DNA of 64,000 nt from assembly GCF_020382885.2 (NCBI RefSeq), contig NC_058499.1, forward strand, positions 17,717,872 through 17,781,871, in the 5' to 3' direction. The notes beneath the pieces are model-generated. The model saw only the letters and a program-made list of their open reading frames with translations, ran no database searches and had not been told where the DNA came from. Positions 1-12,067 of the stretch are shown here, one piece after another. The translations under genes and the position numbers were made by a program. The stretch is from Scatophagus argus (Eukaryota; Chordata; Actinopteri; Scatophagidae). Each line of letters opens with the position of its first letter. The stretch's first letter is position 1.

Positions 1-299
1 TGTCACAATAACCAGTGAACTACCAGCTGTGACAGACTGGCTTGCTGAGTCACCTCTTAACACCTGAACGCCATCTGCTGGCAGGACTAAATGGATGAAA
101 GCTAATAAGTGGAGAAAATAAGTGGAACACACATGCTTGGAATATAAAGGGTAGCGTTGATCAGGGGGTACTAAAGGTATATATGTGCTACTGGGGTCTT
201 GTGTCCTTTACTTGCTTTTTACAGTTACAATTACAGTCTAGGATTATATTTTAGGGTTTATTAACCAACATATGACTAACTTGTTTTCATTGTGCTTAC

Positions 300-1133
300 C
301 AATGAGGATCAGTAGCACGCTTGCAGCTCCATACTGCTCCACCTCCCTGATCCAGTGGGGAACAGATTCAAATGTGGTGCGGCGTGTGATGTCATAGGCC
401 ACCATGGCCCCGTGGGCACTGCGGTAGTAGCTCTGAGTTATGGTGCGGAAGCGCTCTTGTCCTGCTGTGTCCCACACCTGCATCTGCAATAAAAACACAA
501 AACAAAGCTTAATCCAATATGACCGAAATGGTTACAAAATATCAGCAAAGTATATGCAGAAAATAATGTTAAAGGTATTCACACATACTGTAAAGTGATC
601 GGAGTAGAGATCCATGAAGTTAACAAATTAACACACCCAGAAAGCTAACACACAGATGATAGCATTTGCCACTCCTCTTTCACAAGAGAAAAAGAAAACG
701 CTTATTAACTGAAACAAATAAAGGATCATTTACCTTGACTTACAAGAGCAAGGGGACAGACACATCTCACATGGACGTGTTTTTGTTAATATATGATCAT
801 ATGATATAACCCATAATAACATTAAAAGAAACCTAAACTTAACTGCAGTCATTTCACATTACAAACTGCAGTCTGCAATCTGTCTGACCAAAACCGAATT
901 GAGATAAACCATGAAAAAAACAACTCAACATTGCCTACCTTTACCTTCTTCCCATCGATGTCCACGGTACGAACAGTGAAGTCAACCCCAATGGTGTTTT
1001 GCTGCTTCTCTATGAATATACCAGACTTGAAGCTCTGGACCACACAAGTCTTCCCCACATCTGAATCTCCGACCAGGATGATTTTAAAAAGAAAGTCAAA
1101 AGAGTCCTCAATCTCCGGCGCTGCAGACTGCAT
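300..1133 (-). CDS. rab19: Rab19-type small GTPase, first two coding exons (partial)
   Basis: Rab-family GTPase, a membrane-traffic switch; Rab19 is linked to Golgi traffic and primary cilium growth. Exon 1 (1133-939) codes for 65 residues beginning [10 protein letters not shown] and holds the P-loop GDSDVGKT (residues 22-29) and the switch I stretch QNTIGVDF. Exon 2 (483-300) starts at M66 and holds DTAGQERF (switch II, from residue 70) and [14 protein letters not shown], and stops in phase 1 inside the LILIG motif at a gtaagc donor (299-294). The NKxD and SAK guanine motifs and the prenylated C-terminal tail must lie to the left of base 1. The pairing [17 protein letters not shown] and [16 protein letters not shown] matches Rab19 better than Rab43, its nearest relative. 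The start was chosen at 1133 because the family begins there; an in-frame ATG further upstream is less likely. Confidence 0.88.
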
Positions 1134-3126
1134 GGTATTGGGATGAATATATACACAAAAAACACAGACTGAGGCTAATAGATCCAAGACTTCTGTGCCT
1201 CTACCTAACAGAACTGGTTCCTTCCAAGTTGTGTCAATAATAAGTGAGACTATTTACAGAAACAGCAGTCACATCCTTGTCAGAAAAAAAGGGGAAAATC
1301 AGGTTTTCACCTGATTCACCAACCAGCGTAATGTGCAATCCAGAGCTAAATTCATTCCAGTCAGATATTTAAAAACAACACAAATTTTTGAATCATCTTA
1401 TTTGCAACAGCTTGCTTCTTCTGTCATTTTAACTGCATTCACACGTTCTACTCAGGAAATAGAAAACAGCTCCAAAATTAACTCAGTTCCATTGTAGATT
1501 CAAATCCCTTTTGTCCTGGACAGCAAGTTAAAGTCAGCATCAAAAAGTTCCTTGTTTCCATGTCTACAATACACCCTCCACTGCAGTCTTTACGTCTTTC
1601 ATGCAAGTGTAGCTTGTAGTTCTGCCCTTTGCACCGTCACTCCTTCTGCCCTCTATACCCCACCACCACGTTCATTCTCAGACTATTACAGACATGCCCC
1701 TCACCTGTCCCGGTAGGTGTGATCTCCAAGTGCCAGCCCACCTACACCACTGCATCTTGGGAAACGGATTTTTCTATACAGGCTCTGTAACAGGACACAA
1801 CACCTGGAAGAGGCAGAAATAAAACTCAGTGACCTGAAGCACTGGCACAGGCATTAATATGTAGATGTGATGGGGTAGGTAGATTAAGATAATACTGAGC
1901 TCAAGTTGGTTTTATAACAAACTGATTAGGACTTACCATTTTTAAGTTGGTTAAAAAAAAAAGGTGCTGGATGACTTTGAGCACAACCTTGTCTTCATGA
2001 GGGCAGGTTTTGTTAACAAGGCTCAGTGTGCAAATACCCCAGGGCAAACAACTTAAAGAGCTAAAAACTACTCCTGACAGAATGTCAACACCTAACGTCT
2101 CCGTCTTAACAGTTGACCATTGGACACCAGAATGTTTTTTTAACATTTAAAAATGCCCTACATTATGAGCCCCCTCACTGACTACTGTCAACTAACACAT
2201 TCCACAGCAGGCAACAACAGAAAGGGCTTGAGAGCAGGGAACAAGAATGAGAGCAAGAACAAAAGACAACAAAGTGACTGAATGTGGTTAAGGACTAACT
2301 AAAGGCTAATCTAAAATAAAGTGTAATTGAAATTATTTTACCTCAGGCTGCATACATTGGTATCACAGTGAGATGTTCAGAGAATGAACATACTGCTCTG
2401 AATCTGAATCACTTAGTCTCTCTCTCTCTGTCTGTCTCTCCACCCCCTCACTTGTTTCTGTCGTCATCTCAGCCCACAGAAGAACAAGGCACAGCTGGAC
2501 ACAGAACAATGTGTGAGTGTGAGGGGCACTTGACCAAGCTGGGTCTATCTTTGGTTGTGACCACCACCCTCCATCTTTCTATCGTGTGGTTGTGTGTGGC
2601 TGATGCCTTATTAAATGTAATGAAATACGTTTTGTTGACCACTTACTGGTGGCACAAATAAAATAACAACAGGAGGGAAAAAGAACTTTGCTTGTGTCTC
2701 TTTCATCCAAATAGCAAGAATTTTATATTTACAGGATAATGCAAAATAGATTACAGTCTTCTAAAAATTTAGCCAACAGTTATGCTAGACAGTACAGTAT
2801 TATGGAGTGGAAGTGTCACAAATAATTATTAACATCTTTGAAAAATCACAAAAAATCTAAATCCCAAATATTCATACATCCTTACCCTTAATCTAAAAAG
2901 AACTAGTGCATTATTACAACATTGCTCCAATGGCCAGCAAAATATAACAAACCAAGGAAAAGGTATCATGTCTTAATTACCATGACCATATTAGAGAACA
3001 GAAATACTCCTGTGATTCAGCAGAGTCTCAGTTCAGCAGCTGTGGTGGTGTGGATGAGTCGTGGTGAAATTATATTTGAGCCCTGGCTAAGCTACCATTC
3101 ACAGTCACAGACGTCAGTCTGCTTTG
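1134..3126. other. Intergenic stretch between rab19 and ccdc34
   Basis: Holds the 5' flank and probably untranslated leader of rab19 and the 3' untranslated region of ccdc34. I see no coding exon with splice sites here. There is a TC-rich tract near 2419-2446. The open frames at 1901-2146 and 2368-2661 have no recognisable protein content. Confidence 0.5.
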
Positions 3127-5416
3127 TCATCTCCTCTGCAGCAACAGCCCTCCACTTGCAGAGTTTCTCAGTCTAAAAGCAGCGCTGGGGCTTTGTTGGC
3201 ATTTTTGTTGTCTCTGAGGTTTCTTGCCACATGTCTTATTCTGGGATTTTTCTGGAGGAGGGACATGAATTGGCTTCCAAGGGATCGGATTGTAGAAGCT
3301 GGGTGATGGGTAGGATTTGTCATATGGACCTGGAAGAAAACAAACCAATACAATACTGATACAAATATCAGCAAAGCACACAAAACCAGTAATCTAAAAA
3401 CACGCGATGGAGTCTTAAAACAACATAAAAAGGGCTATATTAGTGTTGCTCCTGGAAGACATCTTACATGAAGAACCATTTATATATTTTGTTATATGGT
3501 GTCAGTTAATCCAAACACGAGTAAACATACAACTTCAATTCCAAAAGTCTGGGATGTTGTGCAAAAACAAAAACAGAATGCAATCATTTGCCAATGAACT
3601 GTGCTTACTGTTCCTCAAGCTCATTTTGCAATATCCTTTATATAATTGTGCATTTTAAAATGTGTTGCACCTCATCCAATCCTTGCTTGTGAACAAATGA
3701 GCATTTTTAGGATGTCCATTTCATACCCAGACATGTTACCAATGAATCTGTTCCAAGCTCGTGTTTATTGAGTACACAACTTTCCCAGTCTTTTGATGCT
3801 TCAGTCCCAACTTGTCTGAAACGTGCTGCTGGCATCAAATTCAGAATAACCACATATTAACAAAAATCAATTAAATTTCTGAGGTAAATCAATATGATAT
3901 TTGTACCGCTGTCAACTGAGTTTACTCATTGTCCCAACTTATTTTTGGAATCGAGGTTGTAGTTAATAATTCCTATATGGCTGAAATGACCTTACTTGTT
4001 GGGCAGCAAGGTGATTTGGGACTGGCTCTACTTTTTTCATTGGCTTTTGCCAGCCATTCTCTAAACTTCTCCTCTGCCCTCTTGCGGCGCTCCTTCTCCT
4101 GCTCCAACTTTAGAGCAGCTTCCTCCTGCCAAGAAAGAAAAGGATCATAATCTCTGCCTCTGCTATTCTTTAAGAATATTTAACGTAAAAATCTTATCAT
4201 TAAAAGCAGAATAATTATAAAAGATCCACATTACTTTCTCCTTCTTTTCTGCTTCAATTTTTTCTTGGTTCTTCTTCTGTAGCCAGTTTTTGTACTTTTG
4301 CTGAGCTTTCTGTTCAGTCTCTCTCTGTTTTTCCTGCTGTCGCTGAATCTCCTCCTCCTCTTTACTCTGTTTAACAAGTTGTTTGCGTTTGTCCTGAGAT
4401 TGCAAGAAGCAAACAAATAACAGGTGTGTCACAGTCAAACAGTGTGACATTTCTGTGTAAATAAACACATTTATGACAAATTACACTCAATCCACTCTAA
4501 GGTTTTGTGTTGTTTTGCTGAGTTTAAATTAGCATTTGTCCACCTGTTCTCTTTTCATCTTGAGCCATTCTTGGATCTTCTCTTCCATGACAATCTTTTT
4601 CTGTTCCCGCTCCCTTTCTTGCTGCTGTTTCTTCTGCTTCAGTTTCCCCTCCTAAATCAAAGAATACAAAATGTTCTACTCAGAGATTCTGACACAATGT
4701 AATAAAAAAGTGTGTTGAAAGTAATTTGGAAATAAGAAGGAAATATGTTTAGCATTATACATAAAGCAAAGGGACTACATAACTGCTATAGCTAGCACTA
4801 TAACTGCTGTAGCAGTTACAGGATTGTTATAGTTCTAATTATAGTGATATGACTATTAAGTAACTAAAGCTTGCCTCCTCAGCTTTCTTTTCCAATTTGA
4901 GACGGTCGTCTTTGGCTTTGTTCACCAGCCACACTTCCCATGCACTGAGAGCAGATGAACCTGCAGGCTCCGCAGGTGCATTCAATATCTGTTCTGAAGG
5001 TGTTCGTGGTAGTTCGCATCTATAACAAGAACAAATCTATGGTTGTACATATTATATACTTAACTTTTCCAGTCTGAAGCAATCAGTCTGTGTGCTCTTC
5101 TTCTTCAGAAAGAAAGAAGCTCTACCTCGAAAAAGTCAGCAGTAACCCACCTGACTGGTGAAACGCTGACTCTGGAGTTGTCGCTCTGCCTAGGTGAAGT
5201 CTGCTGAACTGGGCTGGCCTCCAGGTCTTCATCGCTGTCAAAACTGTCATGATAGATAGGAGAGAGCAGAGAAAAGGTATCTTCGTCGTCCGACAGGACA
5301 CCGTCGCCCATGTCCTTGGATTTGTGGAAGTCTTCCCCGTGTCTAGTCTTGACAGGGGTCGAACTGAAGCCTTCGGACGCAGAGGCAGGACAGTTCGGCA
5401 TCCTCCCTCCAGGCAT
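3127..5416 (-). CDS. ccdc34: Coiled-coil domain-containing protein 34
   Basis: CCDC34 is a coiled-coil protein needed for the sperm flagellum and linked to intraflagellar transport. Six coding exons: 5416-5151, 5019-4875, 4651-4544, 4393-4235, 4125-3996, 3329-3127; 1011 nt, 336 residues (human 373). Exon 1 is an acidic, Ser-rich N-terminus. Exon 2 carries SAWEVWLVNKAKDDR, matching the conserved PWEVW block. Exons 3-5 code for a highly charged Lys/Glu/Gln coiled coil with repeated K-x-W-L-x-K units (IQEWLKMK, YKNWLQKK, FREWLAKA). The last exon holds the family hallmark SFYNPIPWKPIHVPPP and a basic tail. The intron after exon 2 has a GC donor (gaggag|gcaagc at 4874-4873); no GT nearby keeps the frame. 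The intron before the last exon carries a 434-bp miniature transposon. The start at 5416 is the first ATG in the frame. Confidence 0.93.
3528..3961. mobile_element. TA-flanked miniature inverted-repeat transposon in the last ccdc34 intron
   Basis: The left end reads tacaacttcaattccaaaag and the right end, on the opposite strand, reads tacaacctcgattccaaaaa. The ends form imperfect terminal inverted repeats beginning with TA, the target duplication typical of Tc1/mariner elements. The interior has phrases of a common fish repeat (aacagaatgcaatcatttgc; cccaacttgtctgaaacgtg). No transposase frame is present, so this is a non-autonomous, decayed copy. Family assignment is from memory. Confidence 0.7.
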
Positions 5417-7913
5417 GACTGGTCGATGCCTGCTTCGAAGAACACAATCGCTGAACTTTGTCTGTTAAACAATGCCAAATAAACATATTTAACTTCTTAG
5501 TGTGTCATATACACAAAGACAACTTAGTGGTGCATATTTATTATTTATGTCAACAGCTTGAAAACAAGCTGACATGAATAGTTGACATGAATAATACTTT
5601 AGCAAAGTGAAGCTAGCGATAGCAGCTAACAGCTAGCCTCGATTAGCTAACTTAGCTTTGATACTAAGTAGTACCTTCAAGCGTGCAACGAACGGTTAAT
5701 GCTGCTAAGTATTATCTAACTCTGTAGCGTTTTGTCCGCAATGTCTCTTGCTGCCTCTAGAAGCACTATGAGCGTTTTGTAGCCACCTCTGTGTGTATAC
5801 CTGAATAAAAGTCTGCCAGCAGTACTCACTGTTTTGCCGACGCTGTAACTGATCTGCATGCAAACAACAGTTTTTTTCCCATGATACACCACGCCCACGC
5901 TAAACTGCACGCTGTGTCCATGGTGATGCTTGACGCTTTAACAAACGATTGTCTCTTTAACATTATCAGTTTTTCTTTTGCAACTAGTTGCATATGTCAG
6001 AGTATATATTCTTGTCCGGGTCAATGACATTCTTTATTGTTAATTCAAAGATGTTTGGAATGGTATTTCTTTTCATTCAGTTGCTCTCTTTCTTATATGT
6101 TATATTTTTTGTATTATTTGCTTTATTTATCTGGTGCTCTCATGTTGTCTCTTGTTTTTCATATCTCACCTTATTGGGGATGTGACAGCAATTTATTTTT
6201 GCAGAACAAAAACTATTATTTTTTTCTTTTTACAATTGCAGTAAAGTTCTAAGTTTTACCTTTAACTGATGTTTTTATCAAAATTCTTCCTAAATATACA
6301 CATTGTAAACATCTGGAGAATAATATTTATACCTATGAAAAACAATCTTGTGACAATTCAAAAGCTAGATCATTAATTTCTCTCTTCACTAGCTTGCGAG
6401 ATGTTGTAGGTCATGTCTCTTCATGAACGAAAGTTAATGAGGACTTTTGAGGTGATGCAACTTGGTCACGCCAAATACTTCTGAGGGAAAACGTGAAATA
6501 AATGAAACAATTTGGATACTACATGCTTTATAACTGGCATTGCGTCTTTGAGTTTTCTAAACATGAACTATTTTATTCCAGTGTTACTCTCTTCAGTGTT
6601 TGCCTAGATTATGCTTCAGACAATGAGCTTATTTCCGACTTTGATGGCAAGCAGTTGTTGTCTATCTAGCAACTCTGACCCAGTTGAATTTAAACTGCCC
6701 ATGCACTATGTCTCACTCCCACTTAACACTGTCGGTCTAATTACCAACAGGCGTTTGAAAATGCAATCATACACTGAAGGACTGCCCTCACAAAGTGATG
6801 TGACATTTTGTGAGTGTCTGTAATTACCTGCAGCACTAAATTATTTTTTTTATTTTTTATTTTTTGCTGGTTTCTGTCATTTAATATTAAAGCCAACTGT
6901 TTAGACAACATCATATGTTCTGGAGTCGTTTTTTATCATTTAATCAATGAAACAATTATTGTGTTACAGATAAACACGATTTCATTTAAAGTACCGCTGT
7001 AGTAAAAACAGAAATACCACAGTGAAGATGTACTCAGTCACAAGTAAAAGTGTGCGTTCAAAATCAGCATCAAAATCAGCATTTGTAGTAACATTGAATA
7101 TACTTTAAGTGAAAGTACTGCTTAAATGGCCCATTTCAGAATAATACATATTATGTTAATAGATAAATGTCATAAATATTGAGGCATTTAAGGGTAAACA
7201 TCATTGTGATGTACTAATGTACTAACTACGAGTACACTCATCTTACCGGGTAATTTCATGTTAGAAATACATAATGATTTATGTTTGTTGTTATTATGTA
7301 TTGATAATCTGAAACTACAAAGTAATCAGTAACTCAAGCTGTCAAATAGATGTAGATGTAAAAGTACAATATATACTCTATAGTAGTATATATAGTAGTG
7401 TATCTATACTATGTAGTGGGAAAAATATAAAGGTAGCATAAAATAAAATTCAGGTAAAACTCTGGTAAAATACAGAAACCATAAAAATGTACAGTAAATA
7501 CTACTTACTTTCCACTACAGCTCTGTGCAAGTCATTAATGAAACAAACTACAACCACATGTCAGTATCCTGTTGGTAATTAGAGAAATCTTTCTGGGATG
7601 CTTTCTTCATCGCCCCCATCCATCACTCCTCCTAGATACAATTATGCATAATGTGTCAGACCCCTGTGTGGTGTCTACAGTTCTCAGTAAGATCATGACA
7701 CAGAAGAATAATCAGCCACCAGCACGTGCAGAATGCAAGTAGGTGTGTCTCGTCCTACGTGTCTCTAGTCCAGCTCCAGAGTCACACCAAAGTGAGGGAT
7801 TCCAGCTCTCTGCTGGACCAATCCTTGAGGGGCATTCAGAGCTATGTGTGGTCCAGTGTTGGCTGCATCTAGACAAGCAAACAGCAAAGTAGCCAGCTTG
7901 CTGGCCAGGTGGC
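5417..7913. other. Divergent intergenic region between ccdc34 and slc15a5
   Basis: The first 500 bases are the ccdc34 leader and promoter. The rest is AT-rich and contains a poly-T run (about 6840-6864) and, from about 7018, an interspersed repeat copy followed by the immediate 5' flank of slc15a5. Part of that flank (about 7400-7700) is duplicated inside slc15a5 intron 2. No supported gene. Confidence 0.5.
7018..7520 (-). repeat. Fish interspersed element with TGGTGGAA-type ends, divergent copy
   Basis: Read on the minus strand it begins gtagtggaaagtaagtag and contains ctatttgacagcttgagtta and repeated AAGTA/TACTT phrases. These are features of a very abundant non-autonomous repeat of percomorph fish (ends CAGTGGTGGAA / TTCCACCACTG). 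It shares its layout with the copies at 40414-40690 and 31640-31683 and the part copy at about 9397-9505. Degenerate and without coding capacity. Confidence 0.55.
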
Positions 7914-10900
7914 ATGGTGACAGGGGACGTTCAGACACTGCCAGAGGGCAGAAGCCAAAGGCCACAACTCTCTCGGAGCCCTTGTCCAGACCAGGGACCA
8001 CCAAGGAAGTGCCGCAAGAAGCTCCAAGTTATCATCTGTGTGCTGCTTGTGGAGCTGTGTGAAAGATTCACTTTCTTTGGGATTGTATGCAACATGATTC
8101 TCTTCTGCACTGTGAAACTAGGCTATGATAACTACCTGGCAGCGACAGTCAATCTGTGCTTTGTAGGAGCCAGCACCCTGACCCCTGTTCTGGTTGGGTG
8201 GTTTGCAGAAACCTGCTTGGGAAGAACCAAGGTGCTGTACTTGTGTGCTTTCCTTCATTTCTTTGGTAAGACACAATGGGCTAAAAGTTGTCAAATGTGT
8301 TATGTCATGAAATTTAAAACAACTTTTTATAATTTGTCAGTTTTTATGGATTTTCTCACTTTTCCTTGATTCAATTTTTGCTGATTTGTTTATTTAAGTG
8401 AAGAAAAAAATGCAGTTCCAGTTGATCAACAATCTAGTCTGGGTCAAATGTTCCAGTTTAAAAGACATTTTCAAAGATATTTATGTGAATATGTGAAAAT
8501 CATCTGACATATTAATCATTATGAATATCTGCCTACACTGTGAGTGTGAACTCATTTCTGCAGTCTCAGTAATTCTCTTTATAGGCGCTTCCTCATGGAC
8601 TTGCTTTAGTGAAATCACACTTGTGTTTGAAATCTAGCTGCAACTACATGCCATGACCTCTGTCTGTCATGCTACTTCTTAGGTACAGCCATGCTGCCTG
8701 TGGTTGCATTCCCATTTGAAGATTTCTACATTGACACTCATCACATGACGCACCAGCTGGAACCTCGGGAGCAACAAATCTTGTTCTACACTGGCCTCCT
8801 GGCTGCTGCACTGGGCATCGGTGGCATCCGGGCCATCCTCTGTCCTATGGGGGCCTACAATCTGCAGGGCTACAATCAGCACCAGCTCCTGTCCTTCTTC
8901 AACTGGTCAGTGGTGTCTGCCATCCAAAAAAAGTCATTCACTTGCATAACCAATAATCAGACTCCAAACATTCCACTGATATTGTTATTATGATCTGTTT
9001 CATCATTCCTTAAGAAGTCTTTGTAAAGTGGGGCCTGGGCTACAGGGGAGTTAAGGTAATAGGTCATATTTAAAATCTTAAAATGCATCTTCTTAGATTT
9101 CCACAAATATGCTGTACTCAGTTTCTGCCAGTCCTCCGGTATGAGCCATATTCTGTTATGGGATTAAAATCATTGATGCATCATTGTGTGTAATACATAT
9201 TTGATGATGAAACTGGAAAAGGCTATTCTGCTTTACTAATATACTCATATTCCTGGGTAGATTAATGGATAAAAATGCACTGTAATTCTTCATTCATTCA
9301 TTCATTTTCTGTACCGCTTGTCCGTCATGGTAGTGGGGCGGGGGGGTTCAGCACCTGAAAACCGTGCGCAGACAGAGGTGTTTCTGGATACATTTGTCTA
9401 TATCGTGTATAAAGTAGCATAAAATGGAATTGTTCAAGTAAAACACAGCTACCTTAGAACTGTACTTCACTAAGTAAATATACTCAGTTACTTTCCATGA
9501 CACTTCTGTATGATTCTTTAGTGAAGCAAACTATGACCACATGACAGTATCTTGTTGGTAAATATAGAAATCTTTCTGGGATGATGTCATCATTGCACCC
9601 ATCCATCACTCCCCCTAGAAACAATTATGCATAATGTGTCAGATCCATGTGAGGCATCCACAGTTCTCAGTACAATCGTGACACAGGAGGATGGTGACAG
9701 GGGGCCTTCAGACGCTGCTAGAGGACATAGTGGCACTTTGAGCTAAATGGTAACATTAGCATACTAATGACAATGCTAACATGCTGATGTTTAGCCGGTA
9801 TAATATGTTGGACAGCTAGCATTTACAAATTAGCTGTATACACAACAGCTGTGCTGCTGTCATTTTTCAGGTACTTGACAGTAATCTGTCAAATTAAAAT
9901 TCCCTGATGATCAGAGGATCACCAAAGTCATGGCGATTTGTCCCATTGTTGCAATATCTTCATATGGATTTAAATGATGGAGTCAACGTGCTCATTAAAT
10001 GAAGACCCTGTGAGTGTGATATTTGTTTCATTCATGTCTAGGTTCTACTGGTTGGTCAACCTGAATTCCACTGTGGTGTTTCTGGGTATTGCTTACATCC
10101 AGCAGTCTGTGGCCAAAAATCTGGGCTTCCTTATCCCCTTCACTTCTGTGCTGCTGGCCCTAATGGCCATACACATGTTGCGGAGCAAACTCACCTACAA
10201 ACCCAAGAAAGGTAATATACATATGAAAGAAGAGTAGAAAAATCCTTGAAAATACACCCACTACATAAACACATACAAAGACTTAATTGTGGTCCTCCTT
10301 GTGTCTGTCATAGGTGGATCATTATTGACCACACTGGGAGTTTTCTTGAACTCTTTACAGATGTGCTGCCTCCACTATCGCCACCTGAGTGGTGATGTAG
10401 CATCTTGGCTGGACCGAGCCAAGGAGAACAATGGTGGCCGTTACAGTGAAACACATGTGGAGAACGTGAAAGTCCTGGCCAAGCTCTTCCCTCTTTACGG
10501 ACTTCAGCTATTGTACAGAGCCTGCATCACACAGGCAGGTCATTGGGAATGTGATGTGATTTATCATGAAGCATGAAAAAGGATTTTTTTCAATATTAAG
10601 AACATGTTTCCTCCAGATTCCCTCAGGTTACTACATACAGACGATGAACTCAAACCTTCACCTAAACGACGTCCTGTTGCCCATTGGGGCCATGAATGTG
10701 ATCAGCATCCTGCCTCTGCTGGTCTTAGCCCCACTGATCGAGTGTGTGACGTCTTGCTACCTCTCTATGGGAAAAACTCCACTGGCACCTGCAAAAGTCA
10801 TCAGTAAGTATTTCTATGTGCACATATGCACGCCCCAACTAATGCAAGTGTAGTTTTAATGTCTTCACCTAAATGCCTTTATGTCTCTCTCACTCTTCTT

Positions 10901-12067
10901 CCTCTTTCCTTCTGTAATTGTTTTGCAGCCCCCTCTCTCATCACCCCTCCCTGTCTGTCCTCCCCTTGCAGCTCTGGGCCATGTGTGTGCCTCTCTGTCG
11001 GTCCTGGTGGCAGGCTTGTCTGAGCTGCAGAGGAAGGCTTACCCTCTGGTGGAGCAGACTCTCTCTGGAAAAGTTCTGCAAGTGTCTTCCATGCCGTGTT
11101 TCCGGCTGGCTCCTCAGTACATCCTACTTGGTCTTGCAGAGGCTCTTGTCACTCCTGCATGTGAGTGACAGACTTAAAGTGTCCATAATAATTTTTTATC
11201 AAATTATAAAAAAAAACAACCATCACTCTTCAGGCATGCTGCCCTGCCTGTCACAATTACACAGCAGGATGATCAAAAATCTCTGTTGTCGCCTCCTCTC
11301 TGGTAGGTTCCCTCATTTCTTTCCAGCTGACCCCAGGCCACATCAGAGGGATCTCCCTGCACTTCCTCACTCTGTCCTATGGAGGGGGCTGCTTTCTGGG
11401 AGCCTTCATTGTTCAGTTGGTGTACTTTCTCTCTGGAGGTGAACTGAATACAAATACTAAATGCATGTTTTCTTCTAAGGAAAATGTGATTGAGAAACAA
11501 AATAATTAATAATTTTTGGCATCAGATGTCTGATATGACCACTGCGATACTCCATTACAGGTAACTTCTATCCAAACACACTGCATGATGGAAACCTGGA
11601 GAGATTCTTCTTCCTGCTGGCCACACTCATGGCTATTAATACCTTTGTGTGTTGGAGGGTGTCTTACAGGTACAATGTTAGCTCTAATTTTTATAATTTT
11701 AGAATAATTATTCATTGTGCATAACGAACACTGTCATGATTGCAGCTAGTGACTCATTTGCAGGTTCAGTGCAGTCCATTGTAAGTGCCTTTCAGCAGCT
11801 GTTTAAGGCACTTTGTTGGAAAACAAGAAACTTTGGTTAAATGAATCGTCACCTTCTGTGTTGCCTTACAAACTTGTGTATTCGTGACTCTGAGTGTGCT
11901 TTCTTGTTATTCTGATGTCATCCAGGTACATAGACCTGAGCGTGCAGGGTAAAGCATTGACCATCAGCCCTCTGACTGAGAAGCTGCTGCATTACAAGGC
12001 CTGTCTGCGCTTCTATGACACTGTGGATCACTCCTACACATACACCTCCATTGAATCTATTTTATGA
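7914..12067 (+). CDS. slc15a5: Solute carrier family 15 member 5 (proton-coupled oligopeptide transporter family)
   Basis: Member of the POT/PTR family of proton-coupled peptide transporters; the substrate of SLC15A5 is not established. Nine coding exons: 7914-8265, 8683-8905, 10042-10211, 10314-10534, 10617-10803, 10972-11160, 11307-11438, 11561-11669, 11926-12067; 1725 nt, 574 residues (human about 579). The ExxERF motif is present as ELCERF (residues 47-52), followed by FFGIVCNMILF. Other family blocks are LPVVAFPFEDFYIDT, SFFNWFYWL, IPSGYY.QTMNSNL and SGKVL.VSSMPCF. Hydrophobic segments fit a 12-helix protein. Exon 4 ends at a GC donor (acacag|gcaggt): using the nearby GT would break the frame, while the GC site restores the conserved CITQ-IPSGYY junction. 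The start at 7914 is the only in-frame ATG of exon 1 before the first helix. Intron 2 contains a decayed copy of the start region. Confidence 0.94.
9288..9345 (-). repeat. Truncated retroelement tail in slc15a5 intron 2
   Basis: The block cattcattcattcattttct followed by gtaccgcttgtcc is, on the minus strand, ggacaagcggtacagaaaat plus an ATGA repeat. This is the 3' tail of the same repeat seen more fully at 26258-26400. Only the tail is kept. Confidence 0.55.
9400..9741 (+). repeat. Decayed duplicate of the slc15a5 start region within intron 2
   Basis: This interval aligns with the gene's own 5' flank. Shared phrases include agaaatctttctgggatg, ccatccatcactcc and acaattatgcataatgtgtcag (7580-7665 versus 9566-9643), then acagttctcagta, and finally the start-codon context atggtgacaggg (7914 versus 9691). 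The copy lacks about 210 bases found upstream (about 7704-7913). From the duplicated ATG it reads 16 codons before a stop (9739-9741), so it is not a usable exon. Confidence 0.75.
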
